A DNA stretch of 64,000 bases from Vitellaria paradoxa (Eukaryota > Streptophyta > Magnoliopsida > Ericales > Sapotaceae), in the NCBI GenBank assembly GCA_019916065.1, contig CM034238.1, forward strand, positions 1 to 64,000. The letters are read 5' to 3'. Shown here in pieces: positions 45,211 through 62,927 of this stretch. The translations under genes and the position numbers were made by a program. The notes under the pieces are model-generated. The model was not told the DNA's origin, searched no databases, and was given only the letters and a program-made list of their open reading frames with translations. Position 1 is the first letter of the stretch. Each line of letters begins with the position of its first letter.

Positions 45211-45251
45211 TTGAAAATTTTTGGAATGATAAAATATTTGAAAATTTTCAA
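45211..45251. repeat. Centre of the palindrome: short stem and 19-base spacer
   Basis: ttgaaaatttt at 45,211-45,221 pairs with aaaattttcaa at 45,241-45,251, around the unpaired tggaatgataaaatatttg at 45,222-45,240. Outward pairing then runs on for the whole arm. The spacer is ordinary AT-rich plant-like sequence; I see no sequencing-adapter sequence. A short native inverted repeat of this kind is what a fold-back event, in the cell or during library preparation, would use as its turning point. Confidence 0.9.
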
Positions 45252-46110
45252 ATGCTCAATTTTCTAGATTTTTACTATATAAATATCACTACCACACTTA
45301 ATAATTTAATTAAGGAAAAAAAAATTCAGGTTATTACATTTACTCTCCAAAATTCTTCTATTCCTCTCACTCCAAATCAATCAAGGAAGGCGAAAAGGTG
45401 CTGTTTTCCAATGCCTGCCTTTTTGTTTTAGAAATTCTATTACCCTACCATACATCAACACTACTTTGCTGCAATATATATGTGTGTGTGCGCGCATGCG
45501 TGTGTATGGAAAAACCCAATACATTCCAAAGCATGAAAGGATCAAATCTCAAAGTTCCTTGGACCAAGAACAATTCTACCATGTTTATAGTTTCTGTCAA
45601 TCTTGCATCATCTGGTATTTTATTTCCCATGCCAAAAAGGCACATGAACTTCAAATCCTCTGGCTTATTTCCACTTCTGGAACACATTTGTATGGGTAAA
45701 GTTTTTTTAGTGAATATAACAAAAGTTTTGACTATGATGAAATTTGTTAAAATTGAGATTTTACTTAAAATTGGTCTAGGATCCAAAAATCGAATCGTAA
45801 AATTGTAAGAGTTTACCCAATACTTATAATATGACAACATAGTCTATTATGCTAATTTTTTATTTAGAGCTTCCATTTCTTTTTGGTTAGTAAAATAGTT
45901 TTATTAATAAGAAGAGAGTAAAGACATGAATTAAGATAATGCCATACACAAAAACTTACTTATATGAACAAAACGATCCTCAACAAAGTTCACAAAAGAT
46001 TCTATACCTGGTTCTATACTCCTTTTACTAACTACACAATTGAGACCGTTAAAGTGTTCGGTGTGACTATATAGTTGACATTAAAATACTAATTTTATTT
46101 TATCTTAATT
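45252..46110. other. Inner right-arm DNA next to the palindrome centre
   Basis: Mirror of 44,341-45,210. The opposing 131- and 136-codon frames at 45,398-45,840 are created by small indels relative to the left arm and show no domain, so neither is called a gene. Confidence 0.45.
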
Positions 46111-47625
46111 GACCGCTTCTAGAAAGTGCGTCTAATAACCCCCAAGTGCAAGGGTGTGCGGTATAACTTTAAACTTGGTGAGTCCGAGGTCAAATCCACA
46201 GGAAACTTGATATTGACTATTTTTCTAGGTTATTGAAAAAAAAAAAAAATTAAATTATATTTGGGCAGTTTTTTTTATAGGTTGAGAACTTGAAATAAAG
46301 TAAATAAATTAACTAGAACTATTTTAACTACTGAATGATAAAAACAGCAAAATAAAATCACGAAAATTAAACAGACAATCAACAAGTTTTCTCAATAAAT
46401 CAGAATAACAATTTAATCTAAATCGCAAGCAACAGCAACTTAAAACAGCAAATATCAATAATTAGAAAGAAAGTTCTCGATTCAATAACTAATTCCAGGT
46501 GGAAGGCATATTCATAAATTAATGTAGGAAAATTTGCTTAGGTTTATTTTTTTTTTACTACGATTTATATTTCACGTAAAGGAAATAATAAATCAGAAAA
46601 GGTATCTTATGAACGTTCATAAAATCTCACGGTCACAATCTTGTATTCACGTTTAGGATTACAAAATCAGAAAATAATCATTTAAAAATATCCGTGAGTC
46701 CAATTTAATTTCTTTATTTCAAATGTTTAATAGGAATTTTATAGATTCAAAAAACTCTTATCAGTGATTATAGAAAATATGATCAAGAATTTTTGTGTTC
46801 GAATATATTTGATCTAAATAAATTGAATTGAAAATAATTAAAGGTTTATATTCGAAGGTTTTCAAACCTCGAATATAATCATATAAAAATTAATTTAGAA
46901 ATATGTTTCCCCTTCATTAAGTTATTGAATCGAGAGAATAAGATTTAGCCAGACATGATGTTCATAATACAAACCATTGACATCTTCATGCAAGCAAATA
47001 AAAACATTGTAGATAAATTAAAATACCTGGATTATATTGAAACTTGAAACAAAAATATTCAACAAGTTTTCGGCTCCAATCCTTCTCTCAAACTCTCAAA
47101 AACAAAACTAATATATTCTCCAGAGAAAAAATAGAAGACTGGAAATAATATAAAAACAGACTCTCAGAGAAAAAAATAAAACTCTTCCTTTGAGATCGTC
47201 TCCTCTGTCCTTTTAAAACCAAAAATCGAACCCTAAAAAAATTCTTCCTAATAATAATTCCCTCCATAAATTTCAATCCGAATTTTTATATATGTGGAAT
47301 AACACATGTTGCCAAAATCAGAAGAAATCCTTCCTTCTTTTCCAATCGAAATTGCCAATCACGATCTCTGATTCCGGGTTTGCATATGGTAATGGTTCGG
47401 ACTAGGAGCGGAAGGTGTCCGGATCGGAGTAAATTGCGCCATCACCAAATAGATACGTTGGAGATTTGAAAGAACGGTCTGGACCACCCCTTAGATGGTT
47501 GGGACCACACGGGTTGTGGTTGGGACCGTTGAGAAGATGGTCCGGACCACTCCTTGAATGGTTGGGACCATCCCTTGAGTGGTTGGGACCGCACTTTGTT
47601 TGTTATTCCTGCAACGTTTATCATA
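46111..47625 (+). repeat. Non-coding dispersed repeat, copy 2 (right-arm mirror)
   Basis: Mirror of 42,800-44,340, in the same orientation as copy 1 at 18,215. The ~21-base tandem motif is at 47,466-47,593. The translated repeat is unchanged between the arms, in contrast to the aminotransferase exons. Confidence 0.5.
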
Positions 47626-49469
47626 ACTAACATTAATCTTAAATATTGATAAATTTGTATTATTAGAAATAAAATTACATTAAATAAGGATAAATTATAA
47701 TTAAATGATTACACTTATTAGTGTAATCATTAATTTTTGTTGGAGTTGAAATATATTTGTAATTTTTATCATAGGTCTCTTAGTTTCTATCCTACCACAT
47801 TAATTTATGGTAGTTAATATAGTGGAATAATGCACATGGTTCTCAACTAGTATAGCATAGGAAATAATAGTAGCATAGAATCAAAAAAATCTAAAAAAAA
47901 AAAATTAACAAGTGAAATAGTTGTGGCATATCACTTGAAAAAAAATCATAAAGTCTATTTTATTTGACAAAATTATACAAAAATTATTTAATTTTAAAAT
48001 TGGTAAAATCACTTATAAAATTGAGATTTACCTGTTTTACATAAGATCGAAGTAGTTTTCTCACTCTAGTATCATAAAATCATAAGATTTTAAGATTTAA
48101 ATCGAGATTTTAACAATATTGATTATGAATATGAAAACAGTATAGACTATGATAAGTGTCAGCTTTAGTAAGGGATCATCTAATTCGAGTTTTTTTGGGC
48201 ACTAAAATCTTCTTGCTTCTTGGGTACTGTAATTTAAAATCTCTGTCTGCACATTTTCCAACACTTTCCAGCACTATCTAGTTGATCTGGTGCTGGATTC
48301 TGAAAATTTGTATGGGAAAAAACTGAGAGTTGTCTGTAATACCACTTATATCATCTACTTCGGATATTAAAGAAGAATGAAAAGAAAAGGAAAAAGAAAA
48401 AAGAGAAATTACTGACTATCTTTTGAGGCTCACTTATTAGATGCTGCTACGCCAAGTCAAGATTGTTTTGTGAATCAAAATCCTAAATTTGAGAATTATA
48501 AATCGTAAAATTGGTATAATTAAAAAAAATGATAGAAAAATAATTTATATATTAAAAATATATGTACATGCAACTAATAATTTAATATGATCACATTGAT
48601 TAAATGGAAAGGAGTGCCCTATGGTGGAAAAGTTTGACTGTCACCACGCTCCGTGATGCGTCACTTTTAATTGAGTTTAACAAGATAGTAATTAAATCAT
48701 TCATTATTAAAACATATACTTCAATAATATTTGTCAAATGTGAGACAAAAGTAAAAACACTTTCCGTGATGCGTCACTTTAATTGGGTTTAACAAGATAG
48801 TAATTAAATCATTCATTATTAAAAACATATACTTCAATAATATTTGTCAAAATGTGAGACAAAAGTATTAGTATTGTTCTAGTTTCTTTCAAAATATTTA
48901 GATAATGTAGTATTTAAATTGCTTATGAAATCTTCAGTAAACATGGGTTCTAGGTAGATTTTAGAGGCAATGTTTAAGTCGTTATGAACTACGAAGTCCT
49001 CATTAAACATGGAATACCAAAAGTTTAAAATGACTTGTCTAAAGATGATGTGCAAGTACTACAGGATTCACACATCCTTATGAGGCTTTTCAACCTTTAT
49101 TGGGTAAAAGAAGGAATATATATATATTTGCAATTTTGGTCTAAATGACCTGCCCTAATTCCAGTTACTCTTCCTTGCTTCCTGAATCGCAATACTCTAT
49201 GTGAATCAAATAGGTATGGGTTCATTTCACCACAATTCATCATCCCACTCAATTTGGAGGCAAGATTTTGAATCACAAATTGTATGATTTTAACAAATAT
49301 GGTGTTACCATCTACATATGCTTGTTACTATTGGATTGGATGACTATATAAGCAATATAGGTTAATATATCTCCTTTTTCACCAACTATATTGCACATCT
49401 CGGACTTCTCATATTATTTATAGTTTGTTTTACAATAAATATTAAGATTGTTATCTTGATGAATTGTAG
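47626..49469 (+). other. Intron or 5' region of the aminotransferase copy (right arm)
   Basis: Mirror of 40,952-42,799, including the tandem duplication at 48,650-48,867. No N-terminal exon was found. A 62-codon frame at 48,604-48,792 covers the duplication and is not supported as a gene. Confidence 0.5.
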
Positions 49470-50118
49470 GCTTATGTAGACTCAAGTGTTATTATGGGTC
49501 ATACATTACAGTATCAAAAGGATGTGGGATACGGAAACAAATTGAATACGTGAAGTGTGCTCCTGAGAATAGTTTCTTTCTGATTTACTCTGCCGTCTCT
49601 CGAACAGATATCATATTTTTTTGTTCACCTAATAATCCAACTGGTTCTGCTGCAACGAGGGATCAAATGACACGACTAGTACAGTTTGCTAAGGAAAATG
49701 GCTCAATCATTGTCTATGATTTTGCATATGAATGTACATGTCGGATGACAAGACCAAGGTCGATCTTTGCAATTCCTGGAGCAAAAGAGGTAACTGCTGA
49801 ACTGATAACTTCTCTATTTCTCCAGCATGCTGGTTCTGATTGTCGTTTGGTTTGTTATTCTTGTTAACTTTAATTCTTGATCATTTTTAGCTTCTTGGTT
49901 GAGAATGCAAGCTACAACTTGTCCTCAAATATGGTTGGCTCTGTATTGCCAGTATTGTTAATTTTCTTTTCGTTTTTTTTTTTTTCTTCCTTTGTTCTTT
50001 CTTGCATTTCTCTGTATCTTCTTGGAGTTTCTGATTGAAGGCTTTCTTTATGGGTCATTCTACTGCTCATATGATTATGAAAAAAAATCAACTGAGAAAA
50101 TTTTTATTACTGCACAAT

Positions 50119-50644
50119 TGATGTAGGGAAGCGTATAAGAGATGATTGCAACAAGACAATCACAAACAAGATATTTAAGAGACTCTTTGTTTTCTTTCAA
50201 TGATTATTAAAACTGATTTGTCTTTAGGCATACAACTGCTTGAACAGAAAAAGAAACCTCAACATTTAATAGTTTGGGCCTAAAAAGGCATAAAACGATG
50301 AATTAACAAAAATTACGAAAAGTAGAAAATTTGGTATAAAGTATATTAACAAATATAGAAAATTATAAGCCTTCTCCCCAAACCCGAACTGAGAATGGAT
50401 TCATCTAGTCCAAGCAATTAGGGCCCAAAACTTTCCAAAAATAGTAAATTTGACCATTCGAAGGCACCAAACAGCGACGAAAGCCCGAAAACCATTGCAA
50501 GCCATCGCAAAGCAATCCGTATTAACCGTTGGGATGTTTCCATCGAAACTAGGTGGGGCCCCCAAAGCCAAGTTTCATAGTCGGGTATTTACGACTTTGC
50601 CACTCTATGCTTAAAATGCCTAAAGAACTCTTCCTCCATGGCCA
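50119..50644 (-). repeat. 3' LTR of the CRM-like element (right arm)
   Basis: Mirror of 39,781-40,306. On the minus strand it starts TGGCCATGG at 50,644 and ends ctacatca at 50,119. Total length equals the left copy, though local indels differ. Confidence 0.85.
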
Positions 50645-53600
50645 CTAGATCATCCTCCCCAGCTAGAAAAAATTGGCCCTGCAATTTGTATCTTCATCAA
50701 ATGAATTAACTCCCCTGAATGGAATCAGAATGCTTGACATTAAAGGTGTCGATAGTATGAACATGACTTGGAAGCTTCAGACGATAAGCATCCGGGTTAT
50801 CTTCTTGACAATCTCAACGGGACCAATCTTATGTGCAGCAAGCTTATTGTAATCATGGTCAGAATAGCGGTCTTTGGTGAGGACATCATACACAAAGTTG
50901 CCAACTTCAAACTCGACTAACCTTTGCTTCTTATCAACGTGTGCTTGTATTTAGCAGTAGAATCACACAGGTTTTGCTCAACTTCCTTATGAATACGCTA
51001 CATGTGTTGAACAAAATCTTTAGCCTTACCATCAACGCATTTCCAAACCCAGGACCAAAGCCAAGGTGATCAGAGAACAAGGATTGAATTGGTAAACAGC
51101 ATGAAAAGGAGAAAATCCCGTGCTCCGATTGGTTGAATGATTGAACGTAAACTCCGCTTGGCTAATCTTTCTAATCCCAAGTTCGAAGATATTCACCAAC
51201 CAAACTCCAAAGTAATTTCCCAAGGAATGGTAATAGCCTCGGTTCAGCCATCACGTTTGAAGATGATAAGTTGTGCTGAAATCAAGTTTGGTGTTGACCA
51301 TCCTCCACAGATAACGCCAAAAATGACTTAAGAACTGTGTGTTACGATCAGACGACAATAGAATTTGGTAAACCTATGCAAACGGTACACCCTGAAAAAG
51401 TAAAGCTCAACAACCTTCACCGCGTCTGTGGTCTTCTTACAGGGAATAAAATGGGCATCTTGGAAAACCGATCAACTACCACATAAACAGAATCATTACC
51501 ACATTGAGTACACGGTAAACCCACACCACAAAGCCCATACTCACGTCAGTCCTGGTTGAGATGGCACAGGCAATGGCATATACAAGCCGCATTAGTTGTT
51601 ATGCCCTTTGAAAACCTGGCAGATATAACAAGTTTTCACAAACCAAATACCCATCCTTTTGCAAAGTAGGCCAAAAATAAAATATGCCACCAAAGAAAAT
51701 GTTTTGGTCTTGGCCCACATGACCCTCATTATGTAATTCACTACTAATCTTGAGCAGAAGGCTAAATTAGGAACACACAATCGGTTTCCTTTTAAAGAGG
51801 TTAACCATCCTGCACATGAAATTCGGAATCCTTCCCACTAGCAATGTCTTCTAACACATAAGAAAAATAGGGAATCTTCAGCCAATAATTCACAAAAGCA
51901 TCAAAACCATTACCTTAGCTATGCATTACAATTAGCAAACCGGAACCGGCGGACTGTGAGCATTAGCCACACGGTTAAGGGCACCGAACTTATGTTTGAT
52001 AACAAAGGAAATTGCTAAATGTAACCAGCCCACTCAGCATGCCGATCAGACAACTTATCTTGTGTATGGAAGTGCTTCAGTGCCTCATGATCAGAATACA
52101 AGATAAAGTCGTTATGAATAAGGTTGTGGTACCAATGCTTCAAAGCCTTCACCACAACATAAAACTCCACATCATAAGTGCTATAATTCACCTTTGCTTC
52201 ATTCAGTTTCTCGCTAAAGTATGCTACCGGCTTTGATTTCTGGTTGAGAATGGCCACTATTCTAATCTTCAACACATCACAATGTAGCTCAAAAGGCTAC
52301 GAGAAATCTGGTAAAACCAACAGTGGCGCGGATGTCAATTTCTATTTGATCAAACTAGAAAGCTAGAGTTGCTTCCTTTGTCCACATGAATCGTCCACCT
52401 TTCATTCAATTTGTAATTGGTGCCACAATAACTTCAGTATGAAATGCCAATAGAAGATGCTAACTCGGGAAAACTACGAATATCAATAGAGTCTTTTGTT
52501 GTGGCCAATTTTTGAATTGCCTTAACCTTAGAATCATCCACTGAAATCCCTTCCTTGGATACAATGATACCCCAAAAATAGCACTAACTCTGTCATGAAT
52601 ACACACTTTTTGACAACCCCAATAACAGTTCTCTTCGAAGGATAGCGAGAACCTCTAAAAAATGTTTGCACATGTAACTCAGGTGTGGCACCATATATCA
52701 ATATACCATCAAAATAAACCACTGCAGGCTTACCAATAAAGGGCCGCAATGCCTTATTCATCATTTGCATGAAAGTGCTTGGTGAATTGGACAATCTGAA
52801 TGGCATAACCAACCACTCGTAAAGAGCCTCCTGTGTCTAAAAAGCTTCCATTCGTCACCCAGTCTAATAGAAGTAAATGATAGCCACTTTTCAAGACAGC
52901 TTGGTAAATAACTTGCGCCCCCACCAACTGATCCAACAAGTCATCTAAACGCAGAATCAGGAAAGCGATATTTCACTGTAATCTTGTTAATTGCTCTGCT
53001 ATCAACACACATCCGCCATGATCCATCTTTCTTGGGGGTTAATAAAGCTGGAACTGCACAAGGGCTTAGGCTTTCTCTGATAAAACCATTAGACAACAAC
53101 TCCTCCACTTGCCTACGCATCCTTGTACTTCTTTGGATGATCTAATAGTGGGGAGATTTGGGCAGGCTTGAAACTAGGCAATGGGTTAATCTGGTGCTGG
53201 ATATTTTGTAAAAGCGACAATCCATCCAACAACTCCTGTGGAAAGACATCCAATTGGGGCTAAATAGCAGCGGGAATATCCGGATCAAGACCTACCCTAG
53301 AACTATCTTTAGCAACTAGCACAAACACAACCTTTGTTGTCGACTTCTCTACCTTAAATACACCTGTGTCAGGAGATTAGTGCCTCCCAGCTTGTAGCTT
53401 AGATATAAACCTCTTTAGTAAGCAGCAACACAATCTTGGTACTCCCAGACATAAGAGTATAAGTATTAGAACCCCCAATCATGTGTTACGCGACGATCAA
53501 ACTACCGAGGTCTCCCCAATTGAAGATGGCAAACGTCCATCACCACAACATTACACCAAATTTGATCCTTATATTTAGAGCCAACAGAAAACGAAACCAA

Positions 53601-55055
53601 ACACCCTTTACCAACTTTAACTTACTTTTTTTAACCACGCCAGTTTGTATAGATTTGGGTGAGGCTCCATTTTTAACAAGCTTTTGAACTGCCTTTTCTG
53701 ACACCATGTTTTCACAGCTACCCAAGTCGATCACAAATTGACACACTTTTCCTCCAATAGTGCAAGTGAACTGAAACACATTATTTCATAGCCATGAATC
53801 TCCCTTGGTCTCACGAGGTGCATAGCAGGCCCTATGAACAACTAGTAGTGGCTCGATATCCCCACAACTTCTTCTACCTCCTCTTTTAGTGATTCAACAT
53901 TATCGAACTAGGGTTCGTGCTTATACCCGCTCTCTGATTGGCCTTAGTCTAATCAAATTCTAGAAACAAAGATTTGCCTTCAAGATCACCTTTTTGACAC
54001 TCAAAAGCACAGTGACCCTGTTCACCACATTTAAAACACTTGTACGCTGAACCCCTCGGGGCTTGGTTGTTTGATGGTGCAACAGATTGGGGAAAAGCAA
54101 CTTCCTTGCTCGGGGTAGGAGTTGTGGTTTTACCTGCACCACTCCAGGTGCCTACAGATTTTTGTCCAACCTACATCTCTAACGATAAGGTCCGCTGATG
54201 GGCATCCAATACAGAATACAAATCCATCAGATTTAAAAGATACTGGAATGATTGACGTAAACCCCCAACGTATCTCACTATCAGTTGATCCTTTTTCGAT
54301 CATATCATTCCTAGCCACCAACTGATAAAGTTATGTGGTATAGTCATCCACTGATCGTGTATTCTGTCGAAGATTCTGTGGGCGCTAGTACATGAGACAA
54401 CTGTAGTTATGTGGGAGGAAAGCCACCGCATCTTTTTCTTGAACTTCTCATATGACATAATCTTCTCTTTGCCCTGTCGCGATTGAGTTAACTTTAATTG
54501 TTGCAACCCAGCCGTAGCCCTACCCCTGAATTGGTAGCAACCAAGGGAACCCGTTTGTCATCTGGAACCTCCTTGAAATCCATTATTTCCTCAACAACAG
54601 CAAGTCAATCCAAGAATTCTTTCGGTGTCAAATCCCCTTGGAAACTCAGGTAGTTTGATCTTCAAACCTAGACTCCCAACAGTAGAAATCTTGGTGTTCT
54701 GTCATGACTTCGCGGCCCCTTGGACGATAGAAACCAAATTGGATACCATTGACAAAAGGGTTTTAGTGGAGTCATCCTCCAGAAACCTCATCTTCCTAAG
54801 GATGGCGGTTCACCAGACAATAGCGAGGGGGATTTCCACCAACGGACAAGGCAGAGTGATTTGTTTCGGCTATAGAATCGAATAGCTCCTCTATTCACCC
54901 CATGTGTTGATCAAACCATGTTCAAGTCGTTGAAATCTCTCTTATTTATGCTTCTTGTGCACGTCATCATGCTCATAAACGGCGATAACATGAGCGGTTC
55001 GACCTCCTCAACCTCTAGCCATAGCCAGGATTAGAACCTACACTCTGATATTAAC

Positions 55056-55578
55056 TAATGCAGGGAAGTGTATAAGAGACGATTGCGATTGCAACATGAC
55101 AATCACAAACAAGATATTTAAGAGAAACTCCCTGTTTTCATTCAATAATCATCAAAACTGGCTCGCCCTTAGGCTTACAACTACTTAAATAGAAAAAGAA
55201 ACCCTAACCATTAATGGGTGGGCCCTTAAAAAGAATAAAAGTAACTAATTAACAAAAATTACCAAAAAGGGAAAATTTCAAATAAAACTTAAATCTGAAA
55301 TATAGAAAATTATAAGGGCTTCTCCCAAAACCCTAGCTGAAACGAATTCATCTAGCCTAAGTAATTGAGGCCAAAAACTTTCTAAAATAGCAAATTTCGC
55401 CATTCGAAGGCCTAAACAGTGACGAAAGCAAGAAAAACCATTGCAAAGCGATAAGTATTGATTGTTAGGCCGTTTCCAATTGAACCTAAGCGGGTCCAAT
55501 GCCAAATTCCATAGTTCAGTATTTACGACTTTGCTACTCTAAGCTTAAAACACCTAAAGAACTCTTCCTCCATGATCA
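55056..55578 (-). repeat. 5' LTR of the CRM-like element (right arm)
   Basis: Mirror of 34,843-35,364. The region near 55,200-55,250 shows five or so small differences from the left arm within about 45 bases (for example aaccatt for aacatt and gggccctt for gggcct). Confidence 0.85.
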
Positions 55579-56814
55579 TTACGTAAATAATTGCTTTCAT
55601 TTTGCTTCAAAATTGTTCAAACAAGCAGATATGTTGACGTACTTGATATGACTGCATAGGTGGTTTCAATGGTATTTTGAATCAGTTCATCTGTTTTAAG
55701 GAGACTCGTGGTTTGAGCTTGCAAGTTCTATTCTGCATTGGATTGTTTGACTCATACTAAGTGGTCACACACACTAAAATTCAATTATCATGTTACTTGA
55801 CTCCATGCTAATAAGTTAGACACACGCACTAAAAATTCACAATAAAAATTGCATGTTTAGGTTCGAATGAAAATTTCACACAATGTTAAATTGCTTTTTT
55901 CTTGTCCTAGACAATTTGATCATGAAGGAGGATAATTATTTTTTTTCTTTTTCTTTTTATAAAAAAGATGTGGATGAACAATGAAATTTAATGTGATGGA
56001 CAACGGAATTTACATGGTTTAGTGAGAGATATATGCAATCTATCCCGAACATCTTGAATTATCAAAAATAAATGTTAGGGAGTATGAGAGACCTGCCTGT
56101 GAGGGGACTGCCTATGGGAGAGTAAACTAGGAGATGAATAAAGAAGCAATACCTTCCGTCCCACCTTACCTAAGTAGAGGAAGGAAAAGGCATATATGTA
56201 ATATTCGATATTCATAAAGTACAACATGTTTTAAAGTTGTAAGGGCACTGGATTCAATAGGTAGTCGACATTCTCAAGCAAGAATAGTATCAGAATGGGT
56301 AACTCCCTGAGAATCAACTAACTAAGCCCAAAGTGGATAATATTACACTGTGTTGATGCGACTTGTTACATTACATGCTTCGAAAGTCTTGTACCGATAC
56401 TTAAAAGAAAGCCGTTAATTCGTGAGCTTATCTGTCCCATATTTTGCTATGAATGCTAAATGAGTGGTATTCTTCATTTAGTGTAAAGCTTTGAGTCTGT
56501 TGGCCACATTTTGAAGATGTTTGTTAATTTTTTTTTTTGAAGTTGACAGTCGACTTTTGTTCCCAAAATTTGTATACCGAAGAGTAGAGTTGGCGCAATA
56601 ACATAATCTTGATTTGGTTAAAAAAATCCTGTTTAGGGATTGAGCATGGGGTGTTTTTGGCCAGACATCATGTAATTATTGTATGGTAAATCCCAAACTA
56701 GGAGTAAGTGATGTATCTTCCCCCACCCCAACCTCCTCCTCCTTTTCTGATTATTCCAGGTATTTTAACCATGCAGGTTCTAGGTTATAACATATTACTT
56801 GAGGACTGTTGCAG
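55579..56814 (+). other. Intron sequence on the 3' side of the Ty3 insertion (right arm)
   Basis: Mirror of 33,599-34,842. No gene; frames around 56,700-56,830 are read-through of intron into exon 2. Confidence 0.6.
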
Positions 56815-57379
56815 GTTTGCGATCGAGGTATCATCATTTTCCAAATATGCCCTGGTTCAATGGAGTTCGTTTAGGTTGGACCGTGGTTCCCAAAGGGCTT
56901 TCATTTTCAGATGGTTTTCCAGTTGCCAAGGACTTCATCGCATTGTATGTACCTCCTTCAATGGTGCATCTAACGTTGCCCAGGCTGGTTGGCCTGGCAC
57001 GCCTCTCCCCCGAAGGCCTTGAGGTACTTATACACAACTTTTGTTTCTTCTATTTAGTAGTTTAAAGTGGAGGGAATTGGTACTTGCGTATTGGGTTGTG
57101 TTTTCCCCCCCTCCATCCACCCCACCACCCCACACACCAACACACACACACACACCACACACAAAAGAAAAATGGTGCGGACTGGGGCATTGCTATCACC
57201 AATATGTTTAGTTGGAAATCCATTATCTTCCTGTCTTCTTGGCAATTGGATGTGACGGACAAATCCAACCGCGGCTACTGATTGAATTTGATGACCATAC
57301 AGGCTATGAAGGAGGCGGTTGGTTTCTATAGAGAAAGTACTAATATTATAGTCGAGACATTCAATTCGCTTGGTTTTAA

Positions 57380-61685
<4,306 letters not shown>

Positions 61686-61867
61686 AAGTCTTTCACTACA
61701 GAAGCCTCAAAATAATTGAGGTTCTTCTTTTCCGATGGACCAACCTCAGAATAGGAAGGAATATGCTGAAATATTCGATTAAGATACACAGTAGGTCCAG
61801 AATACTTGAAGTTCTTCTTTTCCAAAGAACCAACCTCAGAAAAGGAATAAATATGCTGAAATATTCG
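61686..61867 (-). repeat. 91-base tandem duplication (right-arm mirror)
   Basis: Mirror of 28,523-28,704. Here small indels happen to join both units into one 75-codon minus-strand frame (61,900 down to 61,673). The left arm has a stop between the units, so the longer frame is probably accidental. Confidence 0.55.
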
Positions 61868-61872
61868 CCCGC

Positions 61873-62025
61873 GGGGGTTGGTTGGGAAAAAATTAATCAA
61901 AAAGTAAAATAAAAATACAAAAGTTTGATATAGAAATAATATGCGATAAAATTTAATTAAAAAAATACATAATTTTTATAATTTTTAATAAATTTTAATA
62001 TTTAATTAGAGACCCAAACAACCCC
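61873..62025. mobile_element. Tourist-like MITE, copy 3 (right-arm mirror)
   Basis: Mirror of 28,365-28,516. The terminal sequences gggggttggttggg and ccaaacaacccc are both retained. Confidence 0.6.
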
Positions 62026-62608
62026 TCCATTGAGATACCGAAATTAGAGCTTGCAATTTCTTTCTAACCACTTCCACTCAAAAAGCTTCAGCAGAGTTTG
62101 TCATAAAAAAAAAAACTTGGTGTAATGGGATCCATCTCACTGATTCATGTCATAAATTAGAAGTGTTATAATTGAGTACAGCCAAACACAACACTGTTCA
62201 CGCATTTATTTCTCTTCTCACCCTTACTTTACCATCCATTCTGTTAACAATTTAGCCGACATAAGCATGCCTATATGTATACATATATATAAATAATTAT
62301 GTAGCAGAGGACGATAAGATCAACATCACATCACCTTCTAGGATAGAAGTAACATGTTTTGTCTTGGCTTTTATTATTTCCATCAATTCATATTTTAATA
62401 TATCTGCAGGATAGGTACAAGGTACCTCTGATTGCATTTTATTAATCCCACTATCCCTTTCTTTCACTTTCGTCTAGTCCTTTAACACCTGATATTTCAC
62501 CGTCATCTGACTCATCTCATTTGTTAAGAGTATTATAATCAAGTACTGCAAACATAACGCTGTGTTTTCAAACTTGGGCGTTCAGGCATTAATTTCTTTT
62601 CTCCCTTA

Positions 62609-62875
62609 TTTTTTTAGAGATCGGAGGGAAATTCACAATCGCTACTTAAAAGTGTGCATTAAGTGAAACTCGTCTCGTGACTCTAACTGGTAAAGAATTA
62701 CCGAGAAGATAAATCAACTTAGGCAAACCCTGATTGACCGGCTCAGCCGAGAAGGCTGTTAGATGGTCCTCCACAATTAGAGGAAGGACTGCCCCCAAGA
62801 GGAGTCGAATCTGAGACCTATGGTCTCAGACCCTTCAGTCCGCCATCGAACTAATTCGACTACCCCTTTCGGGGC
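62609..62875 (-). mobile_element. tRNA-derived SINE (right-arm mirror)
   Basis: Reverse-oriented mirror of 27,506-27,777, with the B box readable as ggagtcgaatc on the plus strand near 62,800-62,810. Small indels distinguish it from the left copy; for example the direct repeat next to the tRNA-like end reads agtaaggaga here, against the taagggaga-type repeat in the left arm. Confidence 0.7.
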
Positions 62876-62927
62876 TTCTCTCTCCTTACTTTAAATTTAT
62901 GAGGGTAGAACAAGAAATAGCACGTTA

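Larger units (their letters stand above)
50119..55578 (-). mobile_element. CRM-like Ty3/gypsy retrotransposon (right-arm mirror)
   Basis: Mirror of 34,843-40,306, with LTRs at 55,056-55,578 (5') and 50,119-50,644 (3'). Integrase lies at about 50,587-51,877, RNase H at 51,940-52,275, reverse transcriptase at 52,392-53,109, protease near 53,110-53,780 and gag at 53,945-55,022, all on the minus strand. The inactivating YFDG and DVSMG changes are shared with the left arm. On top of them this copy has extra one- or two-base indels, which shorten most of its readable frames (for example [14 protein letters not shown] of the left arm is lost here). Confidence 0.9.

Noticed and set aside
45222..45240. 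Sequencing hairpin adapter left between the arms
   Set aside because: The spacer is only 19 bases of AT-rich sequence with no adapter-like motif, so a retained adapter cannot explain the fold, though an adapter-free fold-back can.
45398..45840. Opposing 131- and 136-codon frames near the palindrome centre
   Set aside because: They overlap on both strands, differ from the left-arm equivalents by small indels that extend the frames, and carry no domain.
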